Below, in pieces: positions 45,701 to 56,627 of a stretch of 64,000 nt of DNA. A program made the translations under genes and the position numbers. The notes below the pieces were generated by a model that worked only from the letters and a program-made list of their open reading frames with translations, did no database searches and was not told where the DNA came from. This DNA comes from Isoetes taiwanensis (taxonomy: Eukaryota > Streptophyta > Lycopodiopsida > Isoetales > Isoetaceae), in assembly GCA_021234155.1 (NCBI GenBank), contig JAJEKV010000034.1, positions 2,916,001-2,980,000 on the forward strand. The letters are read 5' to 3'. The stretch's first letter is position 1. Each line of letters opens with the position of its first letter.

Positions 45701-46044
45701 TTAAGGAAAAAAAGCATTTTCCCTTTAGCAAAAAAATGTATGCTCTTCCTCATCTAAAGAGGGTTTAGTATTATCCTTTAGTGGAAAACCATAAAGATCA
45801 ACCGCTTGGCACAAATTTGGAAACCCAACTTGACAAACAATAAATGGATCACTCTTCCATGAAAATCCATACAAAATTTTCCAAAAGAAAAAAAAAGGGT
45901 GCAGCTAACCTGAAATCTAATTTTAACTACGTCCAATGGAGCAACTATAGTCCGAGAGATACCACCAGCAATAGCTCCAGAGGTAGCATCAATGATTGCA
46001 CGACGAAGATCTGAGTGCTTCGAAGGCGAGGGGGAACCGCCCAT
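42755..46044 (-). CDS. TPC: Mitochondrial thiamine diphosphate carrier
   Basis: Six coding exons on the minus strand: 46044-45910, 45569-45453, 45342-45231, 43664-43546, 43394-43242, 43163-43035, plus a seventh, 42970-42755; every junction keeps phase and the product is 326 residues (family about 320-340). It is an SLC25 protein with three repeats of two membrane helices, each with the PxD/ExxK/R signature: PLDVVK (residues 37-42), PFDLLR (repeat 2) and PLDVVKKR (repeat 3). Segments such as [95 protein letters not shown] and [16 protein letters not shown] match plant thiamine diphosphate carriers, which import ThDP into mitochondria for pyruvate and 2-oxoglutarate dehydrogenases. The exon 3 donor (GGGAG/GTCCGC) is weak but is the only one that keeps phase. 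Start: the ATG opening [12 protein letters not shown]; an upstream in-frame Met would add an unlikely hydrophobic leader. No disruption seen. Confidence 0.93.
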
Positions 46045-47156
46045 CTGGGCTGATGGTCTTGGAGTTAAAAGAAAAAAAGAATTTATGTAAAATAAAATGG
46101 AAGTGAAGAATCGGATATGGTAGATAGATAAAGAGATCAATCTGAAGGGAAGAACAGAGGGGTATCTGCTGTCGGGGCGGCTGATCCGGTGTCCATCTCT
46201 GTGTCTTCCCGCGTTTGTCCTGCAGTGGTGCGTGTGATGGACGGATAGGATCTTCTTTCACGCGAGTCAGAGATCGGCGGCCGTGGATCTCGGTTCTTCA
46301 TTTTACATGTGTATCTTGCCGAAATATGACGTGTCATTATCCCTAGATAAGCTTGAATGGCTAGTTCTAGTTGACTCTCTAAATGGAAGCCCCCCCACAA
46401 CTTGTACAAGTTTCTAACATTTTTTTTCTTAGTATTATCATCGCCCAAGTCAACCCTTGGAAAAACCTTCCACTATGATCCTAAATATTTTGATATGATA
46501 ATTTAAGTTTCCAACTAGAGATTTGCATCATCGTTACAGAAATATACATGAAAATCTATCGAAATTTTTCCTGACTTGAGCGGGAGTTTTCAGCTTCAAT
46601 CAAAAAAACCGTCTTTACGCTAGAGAGTTTGCCCCCCACCGGCGTTGATCATCAACAATCTCTCCATTTCATTGGCAATCCTCACTTGCATTGCCTAGAC
46701 TAGATTGGCACATTGCGAGTCCATGGAGCACTGGCTCGACCTTGACTTGCTAACACACTTTGAACTACAAGTTCAGTCAACCAAACCCACTTCATGACAT
46801 ATTGGAAGTCACTGGAGCATTTGATAACACACTTTGAACCACAAGCTCAGTCAACAAACCGCACTTCATCCCCCAAGCATCTTCGAGAACTTTCCCTTTC
46901 TTCTAGAAAAGGTGAAAGTAGGTATATATGCTCACTTTTCTCTTTTGAGATGCCATTTCAATAAAGATTTGGGATCTTCGTGGGAATTGTATATTGTTAA
47001 GCATCCCTTATATTATTGTTCCTGTGTATTTAATAGCCATTTTATCGTACACAAAAAATTTTTCACTATGTGGATATATTCTAAATAAAGTAACTTCAAA
47101 TTAAAACTATAAATAATTCGATTAAAGCCTGTATTGTTAAGTGAAAAAATGTGGTA
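46045..47156. other. Upstream region of the carrier gene, then spacer
   Basis: The first 250 bp (minus strand) should contain promoter and 5' UTR of the carrier gene. I could not assign a TATA box with confidence. Beyond about 46450 the sequence is AT-rich with no gene; the words ACACACTTTGAAC(T/C)ACAAG(T/C)TCAGTCAAC recur at 46749 and 46827, a small direct repeat of about 80 bp spacing. Confidence 0.45.
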
Positions 47157-47740
47157 AATAGAATAGAATAGAATAGAATAGTTTTTTTAACGTCCACGGA
47201 GACCAATAGGTCATGGGACCCATACAATGGGCTAGTACAATCATTACTACTAGGATTAAAAAACCCCTGCCTCGAAAGGTTTTCAAGGGAAAAACCTTTG
47301 CAGTAATGATGATACTAGACAAGCGGAGATAATGACTACTGAGGGCTCAGTAATTGGTGACGTTTATCTAGAACCTCAAGTATGTATAATGCCAAGTCAT
47401 GCACAGATGGTGCTCTGAGAAGTTGTGGAAGCGTGGAATGGAATGCTAAGGTCAAAAAATGATTCCGGACTATCTCAAAAGCAGGGCAACTCAGAAGAGT
47501 ATGGCTTTCATCTTCAATAACCTGTAACTGGCAACAGGCACATAGTCTCGCTTCTCGCGGCAATTGTGGCCGCTCCCATCTACCTGTCTCAATCCGTAAC
47601 CTGTGGGACCCCGTGCGAATTGATGCAATAGCTACAAGCTTGTTCCTAGACAATGAAGCAAGCAAATAAGCTTGGGGCCCTGGTGCCAAGGTGGGAAAAA
47701 CACCTTTCCAGTGCCACATCAAAATATGGTAATCCAAGAT
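47157..47740 (-). mobile_element. 5'-truncated LINE, 3' end with (TTCTA)n tail
   Basis: The minus strand encodes the C-terminal part of a LINE polyprotein: RTGSHRLRIETGRWERP then LCACCQLQVIEDESHTLLSC, the Cys/His zinc-knuckle-like region after the reverse transcriptase. Downstream is a short UTR and a (TTCTA)4-5 tail (47159-47181 on the plus strand). A microsatellite tail instead of poly(A) and the same GSHxLxIETGRW motif link it to the LINE at 57.9-59.3 kb. Only about 580 bp survive. Confidence 0.78.
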
Positions 47741-48229
47741 TCAAAGAACCAATTGCTACCTTGTTGAGGAGAATTGAGTTGAAGAAACATTGAAAGTTCT
47801 CCTTTACAAAGTCTCAGATGACATGTCGTAATAGACTAATGATAATATACATTGTCTAAATAGTATGTACGAATCAAATTAATATTTATATATTTTATGC
47901 CAGTCTTCAAGAAACGTTTATATAGTTCGATAAGAAATATATACGTAAATGTATATATGAGTTTTTATTAGGCTATTTGTTTCATTTGAATTGTTAGAAG
48001 TTTGTGTATCAATGGATAGTTTTTTTCTAAAGTTACATTTATATACGTGCAGAAGGATAACTCTCGTTATTATCTACATGTCCTGAAAGCCGTGTACGTT
48101 GATGTATGCACCGGACGGCAAAAAATAAGTACGTATTTTAAGACAACTCCATATTTTTGTTCATTGCGCATATCGTTAGTGAAAGTTTTAAATAAAAAAG
48201 AAATGTCAACTAAAGAGAGATAACAAAGG
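47741..48229. other. AT-rich spacer
   Basis: No gene. It may include the 5' end of the Helitron whose ORF starts at about 48230, but I could not fix a 5'-TC terminus. Confidence 0.45.
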
Positions 48230-51200
48230 ATGAGTGAGGAAGACAGGGAGAGGATACGGCAAAGAGACAGAGCGTGATATGCAGCTCCTATAGATTTTGA
48301 AGGAAATCGATTGCGACAGATGGCAAGTAGTAGACGGACAGAGAGAACGCGAGAAGCAAGAAGAATGAAACGACTGCCGGAGCAATTTAATTAGCAGTCG
48401 GCCAACAACACACAAAACATAAACATGCATAGCATGAACGTATCATGTAATAACATGATGCCATCTAGCATGAACTCTCTAAATCATACTCAAACAAGTC
48501 TCGTAGATGTTAACGCAAACGGTCATAATGGTTCTCCGAGAGATGTTGGTGGCATGCAAGAGAGTATGTCAGAAACGAATGAGCATTTGCGAAATTGGTG
48601 TGAGATTCATATGGATTGAGCGTTTGCAAATGGGGCCATACACGTTGATGAGCAACATGGTGAGATTAATGCTGCATATTTTATGGGATAAATCGATATA
48701 ACACATAACCCAAAACAAGGGGATTTGACGCATTGGCAGTCACGTGCACGGCGAATGAGTTTGGCAATAAATCAAACTTACATGATGTGCCCATGGAATA
48801 AGAGATGTATGTTTTGTCATATCATGTTGCTTAATGTCGAGAAAGATGGATTTTGTTGCAACAATGGAAGATGGTTGTTGCCACCATTACCACCTTTGCC
48901 CACAGCATTGAACAATGTGTACAATGCACCTGGTTTCAGTACAGAGGCCAGGAAGGTAAACAGATTGTTCTACTTCAGTGTGCTTGGAGTTGACGACAAG
49001 TTTATAAATCTGGGTTTTTCTTCTTCCGTCGCAATTACGGGTCGCATATACCATCGACTATTTCCTACAACAGATATTGGAAATCCTATATATTGGTATA
49101 TATACGATGAAACACAGCGTTACATACAAGCACGACATCAAAAAGTGCCATTTCAATGGATTGCGACAATCGGTTCAGTTCTTGGTCAGATAAATCAATC
49201 TATTCAAAATCTTTGGACTATGGGCAATATACATATGCCATCAGCATACATTACAGTTGAAGGAGCCATTGTAAGTGATGAGATAGCAGCTATCGCCAAA
49301 GTCAATAACACAGCTGAAATTAGACCGAGAGTTGCCAGTTTTTGGGTGAAAGATCAAGGGGAGCCAACCTTCATAAATATTCTTGATCCAATATACGAAC
49401 CACTACAGTATCCTTTGCTCTTCCCTCACGGGACATTAGTTTGGGGACTTGAAAACGAGTATAATCTCACGCAGTTGCAATGGTACAGGGCAAGACTATT
49501 GCACGATGAGCGATTCCTTCAATTAGGTCAATTGTATGGGGAGTACTTGGTTGATATGTATTCATGGGTTGAGGATGCCCGATTGAATTACTTCAGGACG
49601 CCAGCCTTCCGAGAGGGTACAATATGACGAGGATTATTCTAAGCGAGAGAACAGGGTAAATGTTCTTGTGCATAGATTTAAGCCAACTGTGAGTTTCCTT
49701 TGCCCCTGTTGTGGCTCTCATCGAGAGACCATTGAACATTGTCTAGTCTTGTGCCCACATTTGCAAGCTGCATGGGATTGGGTCAGAGCATTGTTCCGGA
49801 TCAGGATGTGTAGCTAGAAGATACTCCTTCATGTGTTTCCAGCCTCATGGTCCTCTCCTAAGAAGCAGGCTTTCCATCTGTGTAAGGCGTGGTTGGTTTG
49901 GTTGATTTGGAAACGGCGTCGTTTATGGATTTTTCAAGGGATTCAGCAACCTGCAGCCTCTTTAGTTCCACGACTCAGTCATAAGCTATTCCAGAGTTTT
50001 CTTGTGTTTACTGGCCTAGAGGAGACAAAGTTTTGCATCTGGCGAGATATTTTGCACATTGTAAATGCGAATGGAGAGTTTGTACAGTGATTACTAGAGG
50101 TGATTAGAAGTTTACACTCTAATTTTTAGTATGGAGTGCTGAGGTGTCTTTGTCCCTTCGGGGCATTCTTTTTCCTCACTACTCGTCTTGTATCATTGCC
50201 GTTCTTTTAATATAAGTGTCTCAGTTCTTCCAAAAAAAAAAAAAAACAATGATCAGAATGACATCATCTTTCCTTAATCATTCTTAGGATGCAAGAGATG
50301 GTGTTCAGTTCAAGTGGAGCGCTTTCGAGGGCAAAAGGTCGTCCCACTTTATTCATCACAATGACGACAAGTGCAGATTGGCCTAAATACGTACCGCGCT
50401 TAGACCAGGGCAGAGTGCATATGATGTCCCTATGATTGTTGTTCGTTGCTTCCATGGCAGACTACAACGATAGAATTACTTCGAAAATTCTTTCAACATG
50501 TATTATACATGATGCATGTTGTAGAGTTTCAAAAACGAGGATTACCTTGTGCACACCTCGTTTTACGAACAGAACCTGAGATACCGATAGATTGCATCGA
50601 TGAAATTATTTCTGCAGAACTCCCCACGAATCCAGTCCTTCGAGCACATGTTCAAAAATTCATGATACACAGGCACATAGACAGATGCTCTCCAAATAAT
50701 GGCTCCTGTTGCTACAATTGCCTGTGAATCCCAGAACATACATTGACTCGAGGGGTTATGTACATTACAGAAGAAGAAGTGCATATGACATGTGGGTAGT
50801 TCCTTACAATGCATTTTTGCTCCACGATCTAGATTGTCATATTACGGTAGATGTTGCGTCTATGGTTCACGTGTTCTCTTATCTATATGGTTACATATAC
50901 AAGGGGTTTGATACTGCTAATTTTCAAGTAATGGAATAGAGCCAATTTGTGGCTGAAAGCACTCAAATAAATAGACGAGAGACTCAACATGTCTCGCAAC
51001 CTTTATCATCAAATGCAGAGCAGGGAACACATGCAATAGAACAATCGTATGAAGACGCATAATTAGAGCAATCGATTAAACCTGTTAGGAATGAGATACG
51101 AGATTATGTGCGCGCAATATTTGTCGGCCATAGAAACATCTTGGAGGATAATGTCATATCATATAACATATAAATCACCATGTGTCAAATGCCTTCCATT

Positions 51201-53291
51201 ACACCTACCACTGGCAACTACAAGTTTGCTTCTAGACCATTACTTTTTGCGACCTTTGGATCTTGAGTTCGATGTGTTTACATATGTCGAATACTACAAA
51301 CAATACACATTGAATACATATAACAGAGCATCAGATTTGCAGCATGGTGATTATTTAGAACAAGAACGAGTAGGTTGGACAAAAAACATTGTGAGAAAAA
51401 GGTCGAAACAACCAATTATATGCAGAATACGTCTTCTATTACCTCGAGTTGGCGAAGCATTTTATTTGCGGCAAATTTTGATCCATCGGCCTGTTAGGAC
51501 ATGGGATGAACTCAAAATTGTGAACGGACAACAACATGAAATATATAGACAGGTTGTAGAAGCACACGGTATACTTGAAGCGTACAATGAGGCGATGTTG
51601 GTTATGGAAGAAGCGGCATCGTTGTCACTAAGTCCCACACAATTACGATTCTTATTTGCAATGGTCTTACTTGATCAAGCACGAACTATGGAATAAATTT
51701 CGAATGCCTATGAGCCGTGATTTGCTAAATCAATACTCGAATGATGAAGCGGTTGCATTCAATGAGTCTCTTCATCTGATTAACAACATACTGATGCAAC
51801 ATGGTACCAACATTATAGCATTTGGCTTACAATTACATCTTCGTTTCGCGAGAGACATAATGCATGAGCTGGCCATATTTCCTGATCATGCGACATATTT
51901 TAGCACTGCAATGGAGATGTCTAGCATAATCAATGAGAATCAATCCAATATATATAGCTATATATGATATGATCAACCACAAAGTGAGCATCCACTTTTC
52001 GTAAACGGCAAGGCTGGTATGGGAAAAACGTTCGTTCTCAATTGCGTATGCTTACTAATACGTGGAAACAAGAAAATAGTACTTATGTATGGCACAACAG
52101 CACTCGCGGCTCTCCAATACCCAGGTGGGAGTACTGCACACTCACTGTTTTAAATCCCCGTTGTCCCGAACAACATAGGTGTACATCCGTTGCTAGAACG
52201 GGATTCAGGAGCAGCGCAACTTCTTATTCAAGCGAGTGCGATAATTTGGAAATAATCTACCTTTCGGAGGAAAGCATTTTATAGCTTCTAGAGATTTTAG
52301 ACAAGTTGCGCCTGTCGTGAAAGGAGGTGGCAAAACTGCTGCGATTAATGCATCCATAAAATCATCACCACTATGGCAAGCTTTCCACGTGTTGAAGCTG
52401 GAACAACCAATACAAAATGCAGGAGACCCTGAACTCATGCAATTTGTCGATAACATAGGGGAGAACTGGGAAGACACAACAGTCACATTGGATATATTTG
52501 ATACAACTATTGAAATTGTAGATGCGAAGTTTGATGTGTCTAATTTGCCCCCTAGGATGAGGTTGCTCACTCATTTTAGGTGGCGAATTAGATACATCAA
52601 GCAGGAAACTCGAAAAGGGAGTAAGCCTGGAGCGCTCAGAAGTTAACTGAGTGTGGGAAACGAGCATTTCTATCACCTATTAACAAGCACGCAACTGATT
52701 TCAATGAGCGTACATTGGACAAGGTTCCTAACCAAAGTAAATCATATTACAGCTACAATCATATCATCGAACAGGATGATCCTATCCACGACCATCCTTA
52801 TGCAATGTCAGATTTTCTTAACTTAACAACTTCACACATTCTCCCAAATCATGAAGTCAAGGTCAAAGTAGGAGCAATATGTCACGTTATGAAACGACTT
52901 GATACAGAAAAGGGCCTTGTGAAAAATGCAAGAGTCGTGGTTACGTTGATGCATGATAAATTTGTAATGGTAAAGGTATTGGGTTTGACAGCACAATCGA
53001 ATGAATGCGCATACTCAATCTCCAGAACTGATTTCTTCTACCAACCAGATAACAAGCCATGGACCATCCACAGACATCAACTACCGTTACGATTAGCATA
53101 CTCCATTACCTTCAATAGCTGCCAAGGACTCACATTAGACTGTGTTGTTCTTGACCTACGGACAAGTGTCTTTGTGTACGGTCAATCACACAACTCTCAC
53201 ACGAAAGAGACAAGATGTGTTGATTCTCCTATCTCCGGAGAATACAACAAAATGTACTGCAAACGTCGTCTATAAAGAGCTTCTTTGCTAA
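48230..53291 (+). pseudogene. Helitron Rep-helicase ORF, autonomous type, decayed
   Basis: Rolling-circle transposase of a Helitron, broken by stops, frameshifts and a LINE insertion. Order: charged N-terminus from ATG 48230 (MSEEDRERIRQRDRA, stop); Cys motif and 'CCNNGRWLLPPLPPLP' (48730-48905); Helitron-like N region (GRIYHRLFP, IYDETQRY, EPLQYPLLFPHG, YLVDMYSWVEDARLNYFRT) to 49620; LINE insertion; then Rep-type region (VVEFQKRGLPCAHLVLRTEP, DEIISAELP, YRRRSAYDMWVVPYNAFLL) at 50446-50940; APRLPVHLP-like block (CVKCLPLHLP) at 51190; helicase Walker A NGKAGMGKTFVLN at 52006-52045, REPxVK-like GGKHFIASRDFRQVAPVV at 52262-52316, and C-terminal helicase part (LPNHEVKVKVGAICHVMKRL, LRLAYSITFNSCQGLTLDCV) ending NVVYKELLC-stop at 53291. 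The catalytic HUH motif region at 50410-50530 is frame-broken. Confidence 0.9.
49620..50246 (+). mobile_element. 5'-truncated L1-type LINE inserted in the Helitron ORF
   Basis: About 630 bp on the plus strand interrupting the Helitron ORF. It encodes the C-terminal zinc-binding region of L1-like plant LINEs (FLCPCCGSHRETIEHCLVLC then PHLQAAWDWVRALF) and the terminal segment QAFHLCKAWLVWLIWKRRRL, then a UTR ending in a run of 15 A (50232-50246). The last segment is the same family as the end of the LINE at 60.3-64.0 kb (AFHLCKAWLLWLIWKRRRM). No clear target-site duplication: TACAATATGAC on the left and ACAATGATC on the right are only loosely similar. Confidence 0.82.
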
Positions 53292-53499
53292 AAAGGTACG
53301 ATATCTTCATCTATTTCCTTCTCACATTAAGAATGCGGACATTTGTTACAAACCAAAGGTGTATTTCCTTTCGCTATATTTTATGCAAAAGTAAAAATTA
53401 CAGGAAAAAAAATAGAGTTCCTTTTTCTTTTAACCACTGCGATAGATGGCTTGCGACACTAAAAGAGAAAGTAATTGAACAGTAAAAAAGGTTACATCG

Positions 53500-53880
53500 T
53501 GATGGGGGCCTAGTGGTTAAGCCATTGGTTATGGGCAGCCCCCATCTAGGTTCAAACCCACTGACCAACATCAGGTGTGCTGAGTATAGGACGGAATAAA
53601 TAATATAAAAGAAAAGTGATCATCGTGGTGATAGCCTAGTGGTCAAGTCAATGGTTATGGGCAGCCCTCATCCAGGCTCAAAACCCACTGACTATCACTG
53701 GATGGTTCGAAAATAAGAAGAAAATATGAGTCCATCGCTGCTTAATGATGGAATCATCGCAGTGATAGCCTAGTGGTCGAGTCGATGGTTATGAGTTGCC
53801 CCTAGCCAGACCCAAAACCCATTGACTATCACCGGATGGTTCAAAAATAAAGAGAAAATATGAGTCCATCGATGTTTAAC
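53500..53880 (+). repeat. Three tandem tRNA-derived SINE-like units
   Basis: Units start at about 53500, 53625 and 53755 (period about 125 bp). Each opens with a tRNA-like head: box-A-like GCCTAGTGGT(T/C)(A/G)AG and, about 33 bases on, box-B-like GGTTCAAACCC (unit 1), GGCTCAAAACCC (unit 2) and GACCCAAAACCC (unit 3). A tail follows (CACTGACTATCACTGGATGG, TTC(G/A)AAAATAA, GAAAATATGAGTCCATCG). Unit 1 is best preserved at box B; units 2 and 3 share the longer tail. Split pol III boxes at tRNA spacing plus an unrelated tail is the structure of a SINE. Confidence 0.6.
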
Positions 53881-53884
53881 AGTG

Positions 53885-54322
53885 GGAATCTCATGGTCAT
53901 CGAATATAGCATCCATCTATCCTAAAGGTATAAAATTACAAGGCAACAATACGAGTTCAATTCTCGCGCATTTCGATCATTGGCATAAAAACCATCATCT
54001 AATTAAATTGGGATTATGTGAACTCCAAAATCACGCCAAACTGATGTTGTCTTCTAGGGGGTTTTTGTTTTTCTTTTTTTTTTTTTACTTGATAAATAAC
54101 ATAAGGTTGCAATTCACATGTATCGTTTCCTATGCGAATTGAAATATGAAAAAATGAAGAGCAAGTTGCTAAGATAGATGAGACCAAAATTGAACAGCAT
54201 TGAGATGAAAATATTAGGTTTGATAATAACAGATTGCATTATTTGCGAGACAATTGCAGACCCGAAATTATGGATACATGACACAAATATCATACGAAAA
54301 TATCATATATTCCAATAAAACA
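53885..54322. other. Spacer and 3' flank of the FCP1-like gene
   Basis: No gene. A run of 13 T lies at about 54074-54086. Confidence 0.5.
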
Positions 54323-56356
54323 TTAAGGGATCAATCCATGTTTTTCCACATATTTAACAAGGTGTGGTTCCATGTCAGTCGTTCTATCTAGTTCTATGTG
54401 TGAATCTAACACTTCATGCACTGTCATCCCCATAGTCAAATTATTCATAATAGACATAAACTTCACCAGAAAATCATCTGTCGCAAAATTTTTTGGATCG
54501 TAAGATGGTGGATTCATGGCCTGCGTTTGATTGTAGAAGCATTTAAGAGCATCATCATCCACTATGATTATATCATCCTTATTCTCGATACCAAGTTCAT
54601 CCATCATGTTACTCAAGTGTTTGATGAAGATAGACTTGCCTGTTGGATCCTTGGGATTAGTGAATTTCACACATTTATGCTTATTCCAAAAGGTCAACCG
54701 ATGTCTACCCATTTCCCCCAGTGCCTCCAAAGTATCCTTGATGTTCCTTAGTTCTATGGATGACCAAATACCAACTCGAAATAACCTAAATGCCTCATCT
54801 AGCATCTCCTTCAAGTGCGGCCACGGATAGATCCACTTCGAATTTGATTCTACTGGTGTCTGATGAAACTGATCTCTAGCCACTTTATTTTTCGGAAAAG
54901 TCTTACAAAGGACTCCATTTAGGTCGAACACCACAACTTTCTTAGAAACGCAAGGCAAGCTGAAACATCAAACATATATCTGGTCAGCAAGATATGATCA
55001 CACAAGTAATACAAACGCGCCAGGCGTGATTTGAGTTAGGCTTAACCAAATCGCGCTCGCGTGATTTAGTGTAACGATGAAATACAATCAAAGCACGCTT
55101 GGCACGATTTAATTCAAAGCAAAGATAAATTAAATCACGCGTGGCGTGATTTCATCTGCAAGGCCATACCTATCATCTTCAGTTTCGCTGTCGTCATTGG
55201 CGTCATTCTCCCCTTCTCCATCCTTAATCTCCGTGCTCTTTTGACTGTTAGAATTGTTATTTTTTATTAGTTCCTCTACGTCCTTCACAACTGACGTTAT
55301 TTTAGTATTGATTTGGCAAACCTGTGAATCACTTGAGTCGCTTGGGTTATCAATGGCCCCTTCACTATCGGTTGCCTTATCAATTAGATCCTTGTTAACC
55401 TGTGAATCTATTTTATTGTTGCTTGCATCACCCGCAAGGGAGGCAAGGATATTCCCTATGTTCGCCTTCATCACATTACTTCGAGCAGCCAGTTTAGCAG
55501 TCACTTGGTCATTACTTTCCTTATCAGGCTGCGGATTACTAGTTCCCTCACCAGAACCATCGTCCATCTTTAAATTGGACAAGTCCACGAGGCTTTTGAT
55601 TGCTGAAAATTTCAAGCTACCATAAGGGCCTTTAGGAGATTTGCCAAGTACATGCATGAGGAATGGTTCAAGAAAGTCTGGTGCCTGTTCATCACTCACA
55701 AAGCAGTGACATCTTCTAACAGCCATAAGAGCCTCTCGGGCAATATAACCTCCAACACGAAGCTCCAAGCACGTTGTGTCAATTGGAGCAAATGCCTCGA
55801 CGAGGTAAGCAGCCAAAGACGGGGGAAATCCATTTTTATTTAAGCAACTCTTCTCCGTAGTTAGTAGCTCGTACTTGATTTCACCACTTAGGAGAGGGTC
55901 CCGATCCTCATCTTCACAATCCAGATCCTGTTCTGTATGAAAGAATATTGTTCTTAAGCAATGTTGTTACATACTTTGCATACCGTAACGAGTAACATAC
56001 GTTTTTTAAGTTTTTTTTAAGTTTTTTATTTTTTGATTTTTAAAATCTTAGAATATGTTTTTATAACCTTAAAAACGTTAAAAACATTGCAAACGTTAAA
56101 AATGTAAAAAAAGCTTTAAAAACCCCAAATTGCCCCTTTGAAACAGATTATAGAACATTTTTTTATACCAGCACCATATTTGGGTTCCAATCAAATCACA
56201 AAAATGTGTATTCAATTCAAAGGTTTAACTTAATAATATAACAACTAACATAAAGGTTTAGCTTATTATCATACTAGAGGTAGATAGAAGAAAAATGAAT
56301 ATAGGTAAATAAGAATTATTTGAAGCAGATATACCTTTGGAACGGTTTTTCTTCAT
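54323..56356 (-). CDS. FCP1-homology (HAD-type) protein with acidic arm
   Basis: Exons 56356-56335, 55932-55170 and 54959-54323 join in phase (G/AA and AG/C) to give 473 residues. Residues 1-105: charged start (MKKNRSKEQDLDCEDEDRD) then a folded region (LAAYLVEAFAPIDTTCLELR, VGGYIAREALMAVRRCHCF). Residues about 110-258: acidic, Asn/Ser/Asp-rich arm, probably disordered. Residues 262-473: FCP1/NIF domain with KKVVVFDLNGVLCKT (D274, N276), WPHLKEMLDEAFRLFRVGIW, HRLTFWNKHKCVKF and DDIIIVDDDALKCFYN. Active FCP1-type Ser/Thr phosphatases use DxDxT; here the motif is DLNGV, so the second Asp (general acid) is Asn. Plant FCP1-like subfamilies with DxNG are known, so this is probably a subfamily trait and not damage; phosphatase activity is doubtful. 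ATG 56356 is preceded in frame by a stop, which fixes the start. Partner and substrate unknown. Confidence 0.78.
55009..55153. repeat. Four palindromes in the intron of the FCP1-like gene
   Basis: Four palindromic words spaced 35-45 bp: around 55020 (ACGCGCCAGGCGTGATTT), 55055 (AAATCGCGCTCGCGTGATTT), 55100 (AAAGCACGCTTGGCACGATTT-like) and 55143 (AAATCACGC-GTG-GCGTGATTT, perfect 9-bp arms at 55133-55153). Related words occur at 407-429 and 546-571. They may be remnants of a repeat family or binding sites; function unknown. Confidence 0.6.
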
Positions 56357-56627
56357 TTCCTGCTTCTATTTATCACTTATGGCAGTCAGATCGTTAGAAG
56401 CAATATAGAAAAAAATGAATCGAAATAAAATTAGTTGTAAAAGAAAGTTACCTTGGTCGACTAATATTGGATTGGCGCAAGAACTGTTTCCTGGTTTGCA
56501 TGGTGGAGTAAAAACCTTTCTTTCATTGAGCAAAAAACCAAAACCCTGGTTCTACATGCATTCGGCATGTTTCTACGTGCATGCGGCTGCTCATAGTTCC
56601 AAAATCTTGTTTGCTAGACTAGAAAAT

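Noticed and set aside
46137-46448. Minus-strand 103-codon frame upstream of the carrier gene
   Set aside because: Lies where the carrier promoter and 5' UTR must be, shares no frame with exon 1 and has no recognisable domain.
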